From assembly GCA_963971225.1 (NCBI GenBank), contig OZ020267.1, positions 31,993,798-32,057,797 on the forward strand: DNA of 64,000 nt, given 5' to 3'. Each line of letters starts with the position of its first letter. Positions within the stretch are counted from its first letter, which is position 1. The position numbers were made by a program, and so were the translations under genes. The notes under the pieces are model-generated. The model made no database searches, was not told the DNA's origin, and was given only the letters and a program-made list of their open reading frames with translations. The DNA comes from Melieria omissa (Eukaryota > Arthropoda > Insecta > Diptera > Ulidiidae). Below are positions 43,449 to 55,114 of the stretch, one piece after another.

Positions 43449-43581
43449 CCGATGCCCATTGTGTGGTTCACCCACAGCCCCAGAACACAGCTCAGCTGAG
43501 TCCTAGCAGTGCAGCCTCAGTTAAATGAGTGAAATAAAATTAAAAAACTAAAACACATAAAATACGAAAATAAAGTGAAAT
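43445..43581 (+). other. Candidate non-coding first exon
   Basis: From the initiator to AATT|GTAAGG (donor around 43580). It contains two tiny upstream frames (ATG at 43451 and 43525) that stop within 8-16 codons, and an A-rich end like many fly 5' leaders. If real, its coding exons lie beyond the window or were not recognised. Confidence 0.25.
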
Positions 43582-43584
43582 TGT

Positions 43585-44300
43585 AAGGTTGCCATCTATT
43601 TATTTAGGATGCTTTGCTTTCGTTGCTATTTATGGCGCAGCTGTTTGGCATTTAGTGCTCAAAGCCTTTCTATGTGTCCTTCGTCCTTTTGTGTCTCTCC
43701 GTGTGTGTATGTGTATTTGTAATTCTGCGCTTAATCTAGTGTGATTTATTCATTGCCTTTTGCGCTCCATTAGTTTCGCATTATTAGCATATAAAAAGTT
43801 GATGCGCTGTTTGCCCAACATGCCAACACAACAACAAAGTCACAAAAATATCCCATGAAATGAAGAAAAACACTACTTAAAACCGCTCAACCCGCTGCCA
43901 TCGCAATGCGAGTGTGAGTGACGCAGCAGGCAGTCGCACAGACAGTTTCAGTCACGCACTCATCAAGCCGCATTTTGTGGCAAGTGTTGGTTTGTGTTGT
44001 GGCATGTGGCATGCGTGCCGGTGCGTTACAATGTGGCAAGTTGACACAATTTGCCACGCCACACCTTTTTTGTGGTTAACGTGAGTGAAGATTGTCGTTG
44101 GTTTTGGGCTGTTAGTCGAAAATGAAACAAGTGAGTGTCGCTTTGTCGCTCTTGACTGACTTGTTTAAGCGCCCATTTCATTTGTCTACTTTCAATTTTT
44201 CACCATAATTCTGTGACAAACATGCAACTCGCTCTGAGAGACTGCGGAGCCTCCTAGCAAAGGTAACATGTCAACACGGTACTGACATTTGCAGGCAACA
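43585..44300. other. No gene recognised
   Basis: Moderately AT-rich, with GTG/CAC words. It would be intron if the upstream exon call is right. Confidence 0.35.
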
Positions 44301-44304
44301 GCAG

Positions 44305-44430
44305 CATTGTATACTTTTAGGGAGCATAGTAATTATGGCAGAGAAGGCTCGAAGCTATGCTGGAATGTTCATGAACGAGCTACATTCCGGGCAAACAAGT
44401 ACAAAAGGCAGCTGGATAAAGTGCAGTGAG
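44305..44430. repeat. Dispersed repeat related to 34440-34765
   Basis: GTATACTTTTAGGG, GGCTCGAAGCTATGCTGGAATGTTC and GGGCAAACAAGTACAAAAGGCAGCTGG match, in order, segments flanking and within the 31-bp array (GTACACTTTTAGGG, CTCGAGGCAATGCTGGGA, GCAAACAAACAAGTTGAAAAAGCAGCTGGG). Only one 31-bp unit is present here. Confidence 0.55.
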
Positions 44431-44439
44431 TCAGGTTTA

Positions 44440-44745
44440 GGTTATGTTAAAGTGGCTGCCTAGGCGGGACTTGCCGAAAGACACACTTAGACCGCGAAAA
44501 GGGCCCATTGTAATACCACAAGAAGAAAGTGATCTGACTTACTGCAAGTCAAAGTTCCTAAACAAGCCATTTTGTTTTGTGGATAAAACCTACCAAGTCC
44601 CTTATGTTGCCTGATATGAGGTCATCTAAGTTGTCGAAGAAAGTAGAGCCTACCTTCGTATAGAGACAGCCGGGCAGTGACAGAGAAGGTGACTTATGGA
44701 TAATAAGAGTCAGGTTTGATTTTGACAAATAACCGTGTAACAAGG
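44440..44745 (-). mobile_element. LOA-like 3' end, minus strand
   Basis: Minus-strand translation gives TARLSLYEGRLYF and FFDNLDDLISGNIRDLVGFI-HKTKWL, the ORF2 C-terminus after the zinc finger. It is followed by a 3' UTR containing ACAATGGGCCC (about 44510-44500) and AACATAACCTAAACC (about 44455-44440). Both resemble the end of the intact element at 18950-19175. Confidence 0.65.
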
Positions 44746-44749
44746 ATAA

Positions 44750-45385
44750 GTAAAGTGCAGGAAAAGCAAAGTAACCAGTGAGTCAATGAAAAGAATTTTA
44801 TACAAAGTTACTACAGTGAGCTGCGTCAAAGAATTTCAGTGTGTTTTATTTTGTCACAATGCAGCGATACGAACTACGCCTTCATTGACCAGCAGAACAA
44901 ATTTTCATAACAATACGTTCCAGCATTCTCCTACGATATGTTTTATCTTACATTATGCGTTGTGTCCGGCCGAATATTCGTTTTCAGCTTCGGTATTTGG
45001 TTTATTCAGCCCAGTTTAAATCTTCCGCCTCGGTCAAAATATCAGCATACTGGCTACAACCACCACAGTCTTATGCATAGTGCATTCATAACGAGAAATA
45101 CACACGGAATCGGTCACTTAGCCTGTTAAATAGGACAGGAAGCAAGATGAAGGCTGCTTCTTGATATTATTTCCTAGAATTAACTCTTCAGGAGAAATAA
45201 CGAAACATACATACATACCTCATGGTGAGGACTGGGATAATAATAGTGATTCAATTATTATCTCACGTGTGACGATATTGTCTGGTACACTGATAGATGT
45301 AAGATGTAAGGAGGGACGGGTTCACGGATATACGATTCTAGCTCCCAGCTGACAGTCAGTCCTACAGTTCAAACCACGGTACTTA
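44750..45385. other. No gene recognised
   Basis: No motif or repeat that I can place; short open frames only. Confidence 0.4.
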
Positions 45386-45389
45386 TGGC

Positions 45390-45610
45390 TAAGATCTTTG
45401 CAAGGAAAAAAACTGACTCAATAATGGCTTTTAACTTGACGACATTTGATGCGAAATGTTGTGTTCCCAAGATATTTCAAAAGATGCGATGTGTGGATAC
45501 GATGGTAATGAAGACGCAGACAGATTGGCAAAGAAGGAAGCCGCAAAAGACGCTATCGAACATAGGTAAACCATAAATGGTCCGACACAGTGGAACAGCG
45601 TTGTTCCAAG
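45390..45610 (+). pseudogene. Possible RNase H tail remnant
   Basis: GNEDADRLAKKEAAKDA (about 45500-45550) matches the GNE.AD.LAKKGA ending of non-LTR RNase H domains, and TTVLMAKIFAR upstream could be a degraded helix. Only this short block is recognisable. Confidence 0.4.
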
Positions 45611-45723
45611 CTATTCTTTTCGGCTTTTTCTCTAAGAAAATCTAAGTACCTTCTGGATCTATAAAAAACGAAGCTTAAATTCATGACAGCGACCCTGAAC
45701 GACGCATCATGCGTAAAGCTTAA

Positions 45724-45806
45724 CCGTTTCAGTCACAATGTCCAATATATTGGACTACAGCCCATACAATTCATACAGAACGGGTTTATTTTCATGTCGG
45801 AAAGGG
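45724..45806. mobile_element. TTAA-type MITE, copy 2 (83 bp, opposite orientation)
   Basis: Begins CCGTTTCAGTCACAATGTCC and ends ATGTCGGAAAGGG; flanked by TTAA (45720-45723) and TTTA (45807-45810). It matches the reverse complement of 12391-12478 apart from a few substitutions and a short deletion in the ATTCATTCA run. Together the two copies define the family ends. Confidence 0.7.
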
Positions 45807-45810
45807 TTTA

Positions 45811-46620
45811 CTTGGAATCACAGATAGCGAACTATGCTGATTCTGATGAAAGAAACATTCATACATATTAGAACCGAATGTCCTACCCCCCATATATGCA
45901 AGATTATGAATACTAGAAAGGTAACTGATACAGACGAAAGAGCTGTCTGAAGTCGATATGTGGAAAGTCAAGGAGTTCCTTGATAACATTGGAGGATAGG
46001 TGCTTCTCCAAAAAGGGAGAAGGGATTTGATACACTGGTCCCGAATTAGACGCAGTGTCTCAGGGAGATGTTACTCATTTGCCGTACTAAATCGTATCGG
46101 ATCTAATCGAAGTTTTGACTGTCATCCTTTAGGATCCTTTAGGGTCTATACAATACCCTTTTGGCAGTCAATATTTTATTTTATTTTTTCTTGTTCACTT
46201 CTCTCGAGTCTTGTGTTGGTTACGTTAGTCATTAAGTTTTTCTGCCAGGTTAGGGGATTGACCTGCCGAAGGAAGTCCTAAGTGATCTATCTATCGCCGC
46301 ATAGGAACAATCCCTCCTATGTTGTGAGCTACAGCTCACAGCGCCATCTGTTGTGTAAAGGAGGTAGCTAAAAATGGTTGGGGACTTCGCTAAGATCGGT
46401 TTGGTTCGCTGTTTGTCGCTAATGCCAGCTTTACCTTACGGGCGTTGCTGGTGCATCATGTAGCTGTATAGTTGTTTTCTTTTTACAGCGAATGATTGCG
46501 CGTAATATTGTGAAATTATATTGGGAAAGGATCATATAAGAATCGGAATTTTTGAACTGGGGTACGTTGCTGGGCTAGGGAATATAAAGAGGGCAAAGAA
46601 GGCAGGAAAAAATGGGAAAG
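45811..46620. other. No gene recognised
   Basis: Low-similarity DNA. A CAGGTTAGGGGATTGACCTG dyad lies near 46247-46266. No coding motif. Confidence 0.4.
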
Positions 46621-46624
46621 TTCG

Positions 46625-46725
46625 AAGAGTGTGGGACCAGGTAGGAGTCGAACCCACAACCTCTGGGATGATAGGTTAAGTGGCTGCCTCTAGGGCATTA
46701 GTTAGGTAATGTGCCCCATTGCGTT
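46625..46725 (-). mobile_element. tRNA-like SINE head, second family (minus strand)
   Basis: The minus strand carries a canonical B box (GTGGGTTCGACTCCTAC) able to form a 5-bp T-arm with a TTCGACT loop. It is preceded by GAGGCAGCCACTTAACCTAT and ATCCCAGAGG. The 3' side reads CTGGTCCCAC. I cannot pair an acceptor stem with the upstream side, so a tRNA-derived repeat is more likely than a working tRNA gene. Confidence 0.45.
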
Positions 46726-46729
46726 ACCA

Positions 46730-49700
46730 CGTGATGGGGGGAGGGCTTCACCTATACAATGCCAGTATTTGTGGGAACCACTTAAAGGCTCTTATGAATT
46801 TGTAGATGTCGCTCGGTGGCGTCTTTTCGAGGTCAGCTAAGCAGCTCAGGAAGTGCCTGTCCAGGTGTATGGGATGATAGGCTACTGAACCCATGCCAGG
46901 TTATCGAGCCTGCAGTCAAGGTAGTCTAACCTTATCTTTTTGCACTAAAAATCTGATTCATTTGCTGTCCTTGACTATCAGTTGCTCCTATTAGACAGTA
47001 ACAATTTAGGATTCCGGTCATGAGTTTTATTTCTACTCAGCATAGGTTCCGAAAAGAGTTGGTTTTGTTTCAGAATATGCTGGGAACAGTGAGATAAAGC
47101 AGCGCTGTTTTATTATCTGGTTGTTAGTTGTTGTTAGCCCGCTTTAGACACTTCTATCTGACACACTGAGTGCAATATACCTTGCTGACTTCTATAGTCG
47201 GTTTATGCCCTAAAAATTGCAGATCCATAGATTCTGTCTGCTTCAGCATTTCCATCGTGACCACAGTGCTTAGAAAACCTGGACATAATCACTCGATTGC
47301 CCTTTTAGAAATCCTAGAGAACAGTCGCTGTCTTTAAAATCAATCTGGGATCAAGTCGTTGAGTTCAAAGCTTTGATCGTAGGCTGCACATTAGGATTAT
47401 CCTTTTCCGTCAGTTACTTAAGTACAGGAATGAACTGTCGAAGAAAGAATTATGTTTCTTTGGTGTTGATTGAAATGGCAGTCAATACCCCAACCCGCTG
47501 ACTTGCGGTCTCATCACTGTGCCATGCCTTTTTTTTCAGCATTGAAAACAACTGGAGTGTGTCTTCCCCTGTCTCGACAGTCTCCATGCATGCAGACACA
47601 CATTTCATTTGTTTAGTCTGCTTAAGCCTAAAATATATTCAAAGAAAGCATCAACTAACATATAAGACAAACAACAACAACAAAAATACCTACCAAGTAC
47701 CTTCACCAACTCTTGGCAACTTAAATTTCGCTCATTAAATGCTTAAATCTACCTGTCACACATAGACTTTCGTTCCTCATGCTTTGCACTCACTTCGATA
47801 TTCCACGTCACAATGGACGCCACGTAACCGGCAGCGTTGCGCCCCCACTATATTTTACAGCCATTTGCAAACAGTTGAACCGCCGCATAAACATAAACAA
47901 ACCAACAAATCTCCAACCGAAATATCCCAAGGATACCGACTTGTGTGGCGCTACCGACCAGCGTAAACAGCGAGCAACAGACAAAACACAAACACAAACA
48001 CACTCAACGAAAACAAAAGCCAAAACTTTGCAGCACCAAAGACAACAATAACAACAACAAGAACAACAACAATAAAATCAACTGCGGCTCCTCGCATGTG
48101 TAGGGAGCGAAGACAAAGGCGCAGGCGGAAGTAAAGTGGCGCTAACTTCTCGTGTACTTAGTGCACCACACATGGCATCAAGCCCCTTTGAAACCCCTCT
48201 ACCCTACCGCGCCCCGATTGCGGGTAGGTAGAAGCGAGCTTGTCGTCAGCGCTGCGCTCTAACGCATCAACGCACTTGGACGACTCTGTTTGTCTTTTCA
48301 TTCCACTGTTTGTGTGTACATTAAATCTCGGCGGCACACATCAGCGACACACACACACACACACACGTACACACGCACACATGCACAAAATTGTCAGCGT
48401 AAATGCTGCAAATGTGTAATGTCAAAGTGATAAGGGGCCGCGTTGCCAATGTCCTGTCGCTCCCCAGTCCCTTCTCAACCAATCTTCGCGCTGTTGCTTT
48501 TAGTGCCACACTATGGCGCTCATTATTGTTGTTGTAGTTGTTGTTTTATTGTAGCTTTTATTGGGCGTGTCATGTGCAGAGCTCGGTACACTTGTCTGAC
48601 CGCAGCGGCAGCTGAGATTTTGGCTTTTAATAAAAACGCATCGCAACAAGGCACCGCAAGCGGCCAAAATGCCAACGCGTCTACGAGACAGACGGTCGCT
48701 GTTGGCGTTTATATGTTAATTTCACAAATGTGGAAAACATTTTACTCAAAGGCTTACGGTCGCGCTGTCTTGGCCTTCATGTGTGTGTGTGTTTGTGTGT
48801 GTGTTTATTTGTGTGACTGTCTCTGTCTGTTTATTGGCCAGTGCCAGCGTGTGTGTGTGTGTGTGTGTGTGGCTGCAATTAATACACACTTCTTCCATTT
48901 AGCAACGTTCTCGTCTAAATCCTTTTAAGCAGCTAAGGACACCCGCTGCCCTGTCGCTCGCTCGTTTGACTTTGCTGCACAGCACCGAAACAATTGGGGC
49001 CGCCATACAAATGGTAACAATTAGCCTAATGGAAACGGCAAACTTCGACGTATGCCGGATGCGCGCTGCCTGCGACTTTTGTGGCCAGCGACAATGTGTG
49101 CGCTCGCTCGCTGCGGCTCTACATGTCCTTCTTGCTGTTTGTTGTTGTTGTCGTTTATTTTATTGCGGTTCTTGAATTAATTCGCCTAATGGTGCGCCCG
49201 CTTAGTGAGTGTCGATCGGTGCGCGGTCACAACAGTCGCAACAAAAAGGTGAGCTGAGGCAGCTGCGCTCGTTTTAATTGCCTGCATTCGACAATTGAGT
49301 TGCTGATTTGATTTGCTTGGCGTCAGCCCAAAACTATTGCAGAACTTTGCAAAACTTTTGCCCACCGTCGCACACCACTCTGACAGCTTCAGTGGTTATT
49401 TTCGCCATGTTGTTGTTGTTGTTATTTGTTGTTGGTTTTTGCCTTTATTGCTGCAGCGGCTGACTGCTGTGGACAATTCGTGGAATTGTTGTCTGCCTGG
49501 ATTCCAGTTGAGCGCGCAATTAGCTGAAACGGAACAATTGAAAGCTAGTGTTTTGTTTGTTACGTTTTTGTGGCAGAAAGTGTCAAGTAGGCACAACGTG
49601 GCTGCATTAATTTTATTTATTTTAATTTTTTAATATTGAAATTGATTGACACTAAAGTTTTAAGTGAGAAGCATTATTGAGTTTATTTATTGAAAGCAAT

Positions 49701-49800
49701 GAACTTTTGTACGATCCCAAAATGAATGAATGATTGCATGCAGCATGCATGATGTAAAAAATTATGGTTCCAGTGAGTGTAGAAGACATCATATAGAACT
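46730..49800. other. No gene; includes GT/CA microsatellites
   Basis: CAACAACAA runs near 47668-47682 and 48043-48073, (CA)n at 48346-48366, GT tracts at 48780-48805 and 48849-48871. A CTACCCTACCGC/GCGGGTAGGTAG dyad with imperfect arms lies at 48199-48232. Open frames up to 161 codons (48443-48928) are dominated by Val/Cys runs from GT repeats. Confidence 0.45.
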
Positions 49801-49824
49801 CAGAGTTCACAAAAGTGCTTGAAA

Positions 49825-51190
49825 ATTCGACTAATTACTTTACAGCTTCTCACAAATTGCTCTTAGAGGGCTAAAACGTATGACTGTCCCTACTAATTTT
49901 CGCTTCTGAACCTTTCTTTCGAACATACTTACCCCCTATCTCCAACCCCTAATAAGGCTCCCATACAAAATGATCATTTAAGTTCGACTAATTGCTCTAC
50001 AGCTGCTCAAAAGTTGCTCCTATAGGGTTAAAGTCTATGTATGACCCCACTAATTTTTGCTTGTGACAATTTCTTTCAAACATATTTACCCCCTATCTTC
50101 AACCCTTAATGAGGCTCCCATACAAAATTATCATTAAAGTTCGAGTAATTGCTCCACAGATGCTCAGAAGTTGCTCTGAGCGAGTTAAAATCTATGACTG
50201 ACCCCCACTACTCTTATCTTCCGAAACAATTTTCCACACATACTTACCCCCTATCTCCAACCCTTAATGAGGTTCCCATGCAAAATTATCATTTAAGTTC
50301 GACTGATTGCTCCACCTATGTTCAGAAGTTGGTTTTAGAGGGTTAAAATCTATGACTGACCCCACTAATTTTTGATTTTGAATATTTCTTTCAAACATAC
50401 TTACCCCCTATCTCCAACCCTTAATGAGGTTCCCATACAAAATGATCATTTAATTTCGACTAATTGCTCTACAGCTGCTCAAAAGTTGCTCTTATAGGGT
50501 TAAAGTCTATGAGTGCCCCACTCATTTTCGCTTCTGAAAATTTCTATCTAACAAACCTACCCCGTATCTTCAACCCTTAATGAGGCTGCCATACAAAATT
50601 ATCATTAAAGTTCGAGTAATTGCTCCACAGCTGCTCAGAAGTTGCTCTGAGCGGGTTAAAATCTATGACTGACCCCCACTACTTTTACCTTCCGAAAAAA
50701 TTTTCCACACATACTTACCCCCTATCTTCAACCCTTAATGAGGTTCCCATGCAAAATTAGCATTTAAGTTCGACTAATTGCTCCACAGCTGCTCAGAAGT
50801 TGGTTTTAGAGGGTTAAAATCTATGAGTGACCTCCACTAACTTTCGCTTCTGAACCTTTATTTCCAGCATACTAACCCCCTATCTCCAACCCTTAATGAG
50901 GCTCCCATACAAAATGATCACTTAAGTTCAACTAATTGCTCCTCAGCTGCTCACAAGTTGGCTTAAGAAGGTTAAAATCTATGACTGACCCCCAAAAATT
51001 TTCACTCCTGACCGTTTTTTCCGAACATACTTACCCTCTATCTCCAACCCTTAATAAGATTCCCATACAAAATAATCATTTAAGTTTGACCAATTGCTCC
51101 ACAGCTGCTCACAAGTTGACTTTAGAGGGTTAAAATCTATGACTGACCCCCACTAATTTTCGCTTGTGAACCTTTCTTCCAAACATATTT
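49825..51190 (+). repeat. 157-bp satellite with a three-unit higher-order period
   Basis: Nine units, each with a TTCGACTAATTGCTCCACAG block, GCTGCTCAGAAGTTG, GGGTTAAAATCTATGACTGA, TACTTACCCCCTATCTCCAA and CCCTTAATGAGGCTCCCATA. Unit starts lie near 49827, 49980, 50138, 50297, 50454, 50610, 50767, 50925 and 51083. Units three apart are most alike: 49980/50454 share CTCAAAAGTTGCTC and TATCATTAA, 50138/50610 share GAGTAATTGC and GCTCTGAGCG, and 50297/50767 share AGTTGGTTTTAGAG. That gives a ~471-bp trimer. Confidence 0.92.
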
Positions 51191-51424
51191 ATCCCCTAAA
51201 ACCGATCTATACACCAATTATGGTTTTCATCTCATGCCTTTTTACCGAGAGAAGTCTTTTAGAAAGACGAAAGTGTACGGTTCCCCAGTAGATCCTGTCT
51301 TGCCTTCCGTCTATCTTGAGTAAGTTTCTTGTATGGAATTTCTATAAGCTTACAGATTAAAATAGAATACCAAGCTTTGCCCAGTCTTAACGTAACTGTT
51401 CAGTCGCAATCTGCCGAGCGAGCT

Positions 51425-51871
51425 ATGAAAGTATATCTGCTTCAAATTTCAATTGTCTTGCTTATTTTTCAAGCCTCATCGACCTCATCGCTGCTGCTGA
51501 ACGCCAAACGCATTGCAGGCGTCAGTGAAGGCAACATTGCCGTTTACGATACTTTTCCGGCTCATTTTGCCAAGCAACCAACTGTGCGCCATTCCTGGCC
51601 ATTCACATTTCCATTTGCTCCATTGCCACGCATTCGACATGTGGCGCGTGAGTGCGTTGGCAGTTTGCGTCGAAATCCTTCTGGTTTAAGCGCATGAAAT
51701 GTGCATATTTCACGCCATTATATTTTAGCACCTTTCGACAGGCGTTTCTTGGCATTCACCTTTGCGCCACGAGAGCCATGCGTCGACAGGCCGCCTCCTG
51801 CCTCATTAATGGTGCGTGCAGTGCAAATGTCTGTTTCCGTTTTCCGCTGTTGCGATGCCAGCAGCCACTGA
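51425..51871 (+). CDS. Candidate two-exon gene for a small secreted protein
   Basis: Proposed coding parts are 51425-51647 and 51729-51871 (121 residues), joined across an 81-nt intron with GTGAGT at the donor and a T-rich TATATTTTAG acceptor, phase 1. The first ~25 residues form a clear signal peptide (MKVYLLQISIVLLIFQASS). The mature part is Pro/Phe/Arg-rich (WPFTFPFAPLPR in exon 1, RRFLAFTFAPREP in exon 2) and ends with a Cys pair. An initiator-like TCAGTC lies at 51401. I do not recognise the family. Without the intron the frame stops at 51695-51697. Exon 2 might continue to a further exon through a GTGCGT donor near 51811. Real but unknown gene, or chance; no homologue is claimed. Confidence 0.4.
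51648..51728 (+). other. Proposed 81-nt intron of the candidate secreted-protein gene
   Basis: Bounded by C|GTGAGT and TTTTAG|C. Length is typical for short fly introns. It contains an in-frame stop (51695-51697), so splicing would be required for the longer product. Confidence 0.4.
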
Positions 51872-51879
51872 CAGTTAAC

Positions 51880-53920
51880 TGATAAGTGCCAAAATTATTA
51901 CAACGTTGCGTGCTACATTTACACATACACTCACACACACACATGCGCAGTCACAGTCACACAGACACATAATTGAAAGACAGACACAAGCGAATTCGTG
52001 TACTTGTAACTTTTAGTAATTTAATTATTTGTTGTAAAATATTTCTGTGTTGTTGTAAATTATCATTTGTAACTGATCTATTAAAATGTTGTTATTTTTG
52101 TATATATTTTCAGGTATGAATTTGCTGCGCTTTTTCAATTTTATTTGTGTGTAAAAGTGAATTTTGATAGCGTAAGAAAGATGTGTTCATGGACAGGTAA
52201 TGTTTTTATGTGAATTTTTATACTTTGACTCACGAAATGGTTTGTGAATGAGTTCTGCGTTTGCTAGTAGATGATTTTTTTATGAAGGAAACATTTTTGT
52301 TGCATAAATAAATGAATTTTTATAAACGTATGATTCGATTAATGATGGTTTTAGAGCAGAAAAATTGAACAGAAAATTTACTTTCGTATCTTTAACCTCC
52401 AAATGAATTGGTCCGCCTGAAGGTGGGCTAACAATTATGCATATATTTTCAAATTAAACCCCGATATGTTTTTTAAAGCAAAAACTAATACACAGTCTTC
52501 TTCACCTAAACCTTGTCTTACTCCCCTTTTGTTTTGCAAGATTCTCTGAACAAATTTAAAAATCATTTATTCCTTTCTCTCCTCTATATAAAAATCAATC
52601 CGCCCAATTGATCCCACTTTTCTAGGCTCCCAAATGTTCGCCTGTAGTCAGTGCAGTGTCGCCTTGTTGTCTGCTGCACTCTTTATTGCATTTCATTTTA
52701 TTGCCCACCCATTCTCTCCAACCTCAATCTTAATAAATAAAAAAACATAGCCTGCACCAAAAGTGCTTAAATATGCTAATAAAAATATTATTAAGTCACA
52801 TCCGTTGTAAACGTCACAGCAGCAGATTTGCAGATTTCACCAGCGTTGACGTTGTTTATGCACCAAAAGCCACTCGCTTCTGCCGTCGCCTCACAGTTTG
52901 AAAGCCACTGTTGGCGAAATTTGTCTTTCGCTGTTGGCGGCGCAAATTTATTGGTGCACGAAAAGCAATAAAATTTGTGGGTTACGGCACTTCCGGTGTG
53001 GCTTCTTGTGTTCTCTGTTCTCTCGTGAATATTTTGCAATGTTGACTTTTGTTGGTTTTTGTTCTTTTCGTTTTTGAATTTGAATTTGAAACGCGCAAAA
53101 AACAAATAAAAGCCGACGGCCACATTTGGCGTTGAATGCGGCAAAGGTTCGTTCCCCTTTCGACCCTCCGCACATCCTCCTTGCAGTACGAGTTTTTGAC
53201 GCTTTCCGCAAACTCTGGCTGAGCTGACACTTCATCCTCTCGTTGGGTTCGTCGGTGTTTGCGCTGGTTTTCATGTTTCTGTTGTCTTGTTCGCAGCTAA
53301 TGTGCTTTGCATATGTTTAGGCGTTTAGCGTGATATTTTGATTTAAGCACATCGCGTAATGTATACATTTTTTTCTCGCTTTATTTATACATTGATTTAT
53401 TGGTCTGGACAGAAATGAAAAATAAACAACAACAACCATAAACAGTCAAATTTTATTTTAAACAAGGTACACACATTCAAATGAGAGGCAATTGTTGTAT
53501 TTTTTTCGGGGAGAGGAAGTCGAGTTTTATGACCCAAATTTTTATTTCACTGAAATTGCAGTTTGGTTATTATTGTCGTTGTGCGTTTTATTGACTTTTA
53601 AATTGTCTGGAAATAAACCAATTATCAGCTAATGTTGTGAAACGAACAGATGCTTTCAAATTATTAGAATTTTCTCAAATTTTTTTGTCTGTCTTCATTT
53701 ATTCATTTTCCTAATTTTTGTTTACAATTGAAATTTCTTCAATTAGATTTTTTTGTAGCCAAATTTAACTGGTCTAAATTTTTAATCAGTTTGCCTTTTA
53801 ATCCACAAACCCAGGAGGCAGGAGTCGTCGCCACAAGGTCACCTACTCTTGATTTAAAAAAAGAATTCACATTGTCAATTCCATTCAGAGAGGTCTGGAG
53901 ACCAAAGGAGTGAGGTAGAA
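51880..53920. other. No gene recognised
   Basis: AT-rich with CA repeats around 51920-51960. A polypyrimidine/AG acceptor-like site occurs at 52096-52114, but no matching coding exon is seen. Minus-strand open frames (52791-53274) carry no motif. Confidence 0.4.
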
Positions 53921-53929
53921 CTTTGACCA

Positions 53930-54650
53930 AGAACTGTATAGGAATGGATCCAAGATGGATTGCGGTGAGAGGGCAGGATTCTATTTGCATTGATTTAACT
54001 GAACCAAATCATTCCTTCCAAATGAAACAAGTATTCTCTAGCGAAAATGCTTGCCAGAAGCAGATAAGGCTCTGGTCTATGGCAACACAGACGGTGATAG
54101 GGTGGCAATCTTCACAGGCAGCCAAGCTGCCAAAGCGCTGGAGTCAACTTAAAAACTTTAAACAGAGTAAAAAAACTACAACATCATTTTAAATCTCATC
54201 TGTTGGAAGCATGTCGTAACCCTTATCTGAGTACGAGGACATAAGGACATCGGGGAAAATAGACATTTCTAGATATTACTGACGTTAAGCCGGTAGATCT
54301 TTCGTTCAACAGTTAAGGGACGACGTACCCGGCCACTTTCTAATTTATTCTAACTAAAGATAGAATACGCTGTCTACCTATAATATTTTAAGGACACCAT
54401 AGCCCAATGACCTATACAGGACGAAGCAACTGCTTGAAAATACCTGGATTATACCGTAAAACTTACAGCGGTTCTTATGGGTCATTGGCCTGTGGGGAAA
54501 CACGTGGCTCGTGTGGGGAGGAGGAGCAGAGAGAGATATTTACCCACTTTCTGCGTATATGCCCGGATTTAGCATGGAGCTACCGCTCGCTTAGGACTAC
54601 AATCCAGGAAGACCTCGGAACAATTTAATACATGAAGCAGGATACTCTCG
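53930..54650 (+). pseudogene. RNase H plus zinc-finger remnant of a non-LTR element
   Basis: Readable blocks are DGSKMDCG.RAGFY (about 53945-53985), HSFQMKQVFS (about 54010-54040) and FTGSQAAKALEST (about 54110-54150, third catalytic Asp replaced by Gly). Then comes CGEEEQREIFTHFLRIC (about 54515-54565), part of the C-terminal finger. The domain order and spacing match the 18220-18960 stretch of the intact element, with deletions and frameshifts. Confidence 0.7.
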
Positions 54651-54879
54651 GTCTCCCACGCCGGAAACCTCAGAGCAATTTCAACCATGGATATCAGGAG
54701 GCTTTGCACTTTATGGATCTCACAAAGCGGATTTGAAATACCAGACAATAAGACATAATCAAAACGGCACTTTAAGTATGCGTTAGTAAGCTGTCCAGCT
54801 GTGGTTACAACCACTTAACCAAACAAAATTAGCCCCAGTAAAGTTAAAAAAAAATCCTTATTCGGACCCTCTAACGTGG

Positions 54880-55110
54880 TGAATGGGAAAAGGATCTGAC
54901 TGGATTTTAACTGTGATGCTGCAATCTACAACGGTGACTCCAAGATGAAGTGTAATGTGGGGACACGAATCTTCTCCTGACAGCTGAGGCTCAACGACCA
55001 GATTCTACTAAGCACCAACCAAGCATTGCAAGTGTATTCTAGGTGGATGGCCTCGCAATCAGAGAATCTTTTAGTATAGCACTAATGGACACCTCCTATA
55101 AGACGAAGAT
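54880..55110 (+). pseudogene. Second RNase H remnant
   Basis: YNGDSKMKCNVGTRIFS (about 54930-54980) and QILLSTNQALQVYSRWMA (about 55000-55055) resemble the first RNase H motif and a later helix. It follows the first fragment head to tail, so either two insertions or a duplication. Confidence 0.45.
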
Positions 55111-55114
55111 AAGC

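Noticed and set aside
46625..46725. A functional tRNA gene
   Set aside because: T-arm is good but no acceptor stem pairs; more likely a tRNA-derived repeat.
48443..48928. 161-codon plus-strand frame with a Cys/Val-rich C-terminal half
   Set aside because: The Val/Cys part is a translated GT microsatellite and the N-terminal part has no recognisable domain or splice sites.
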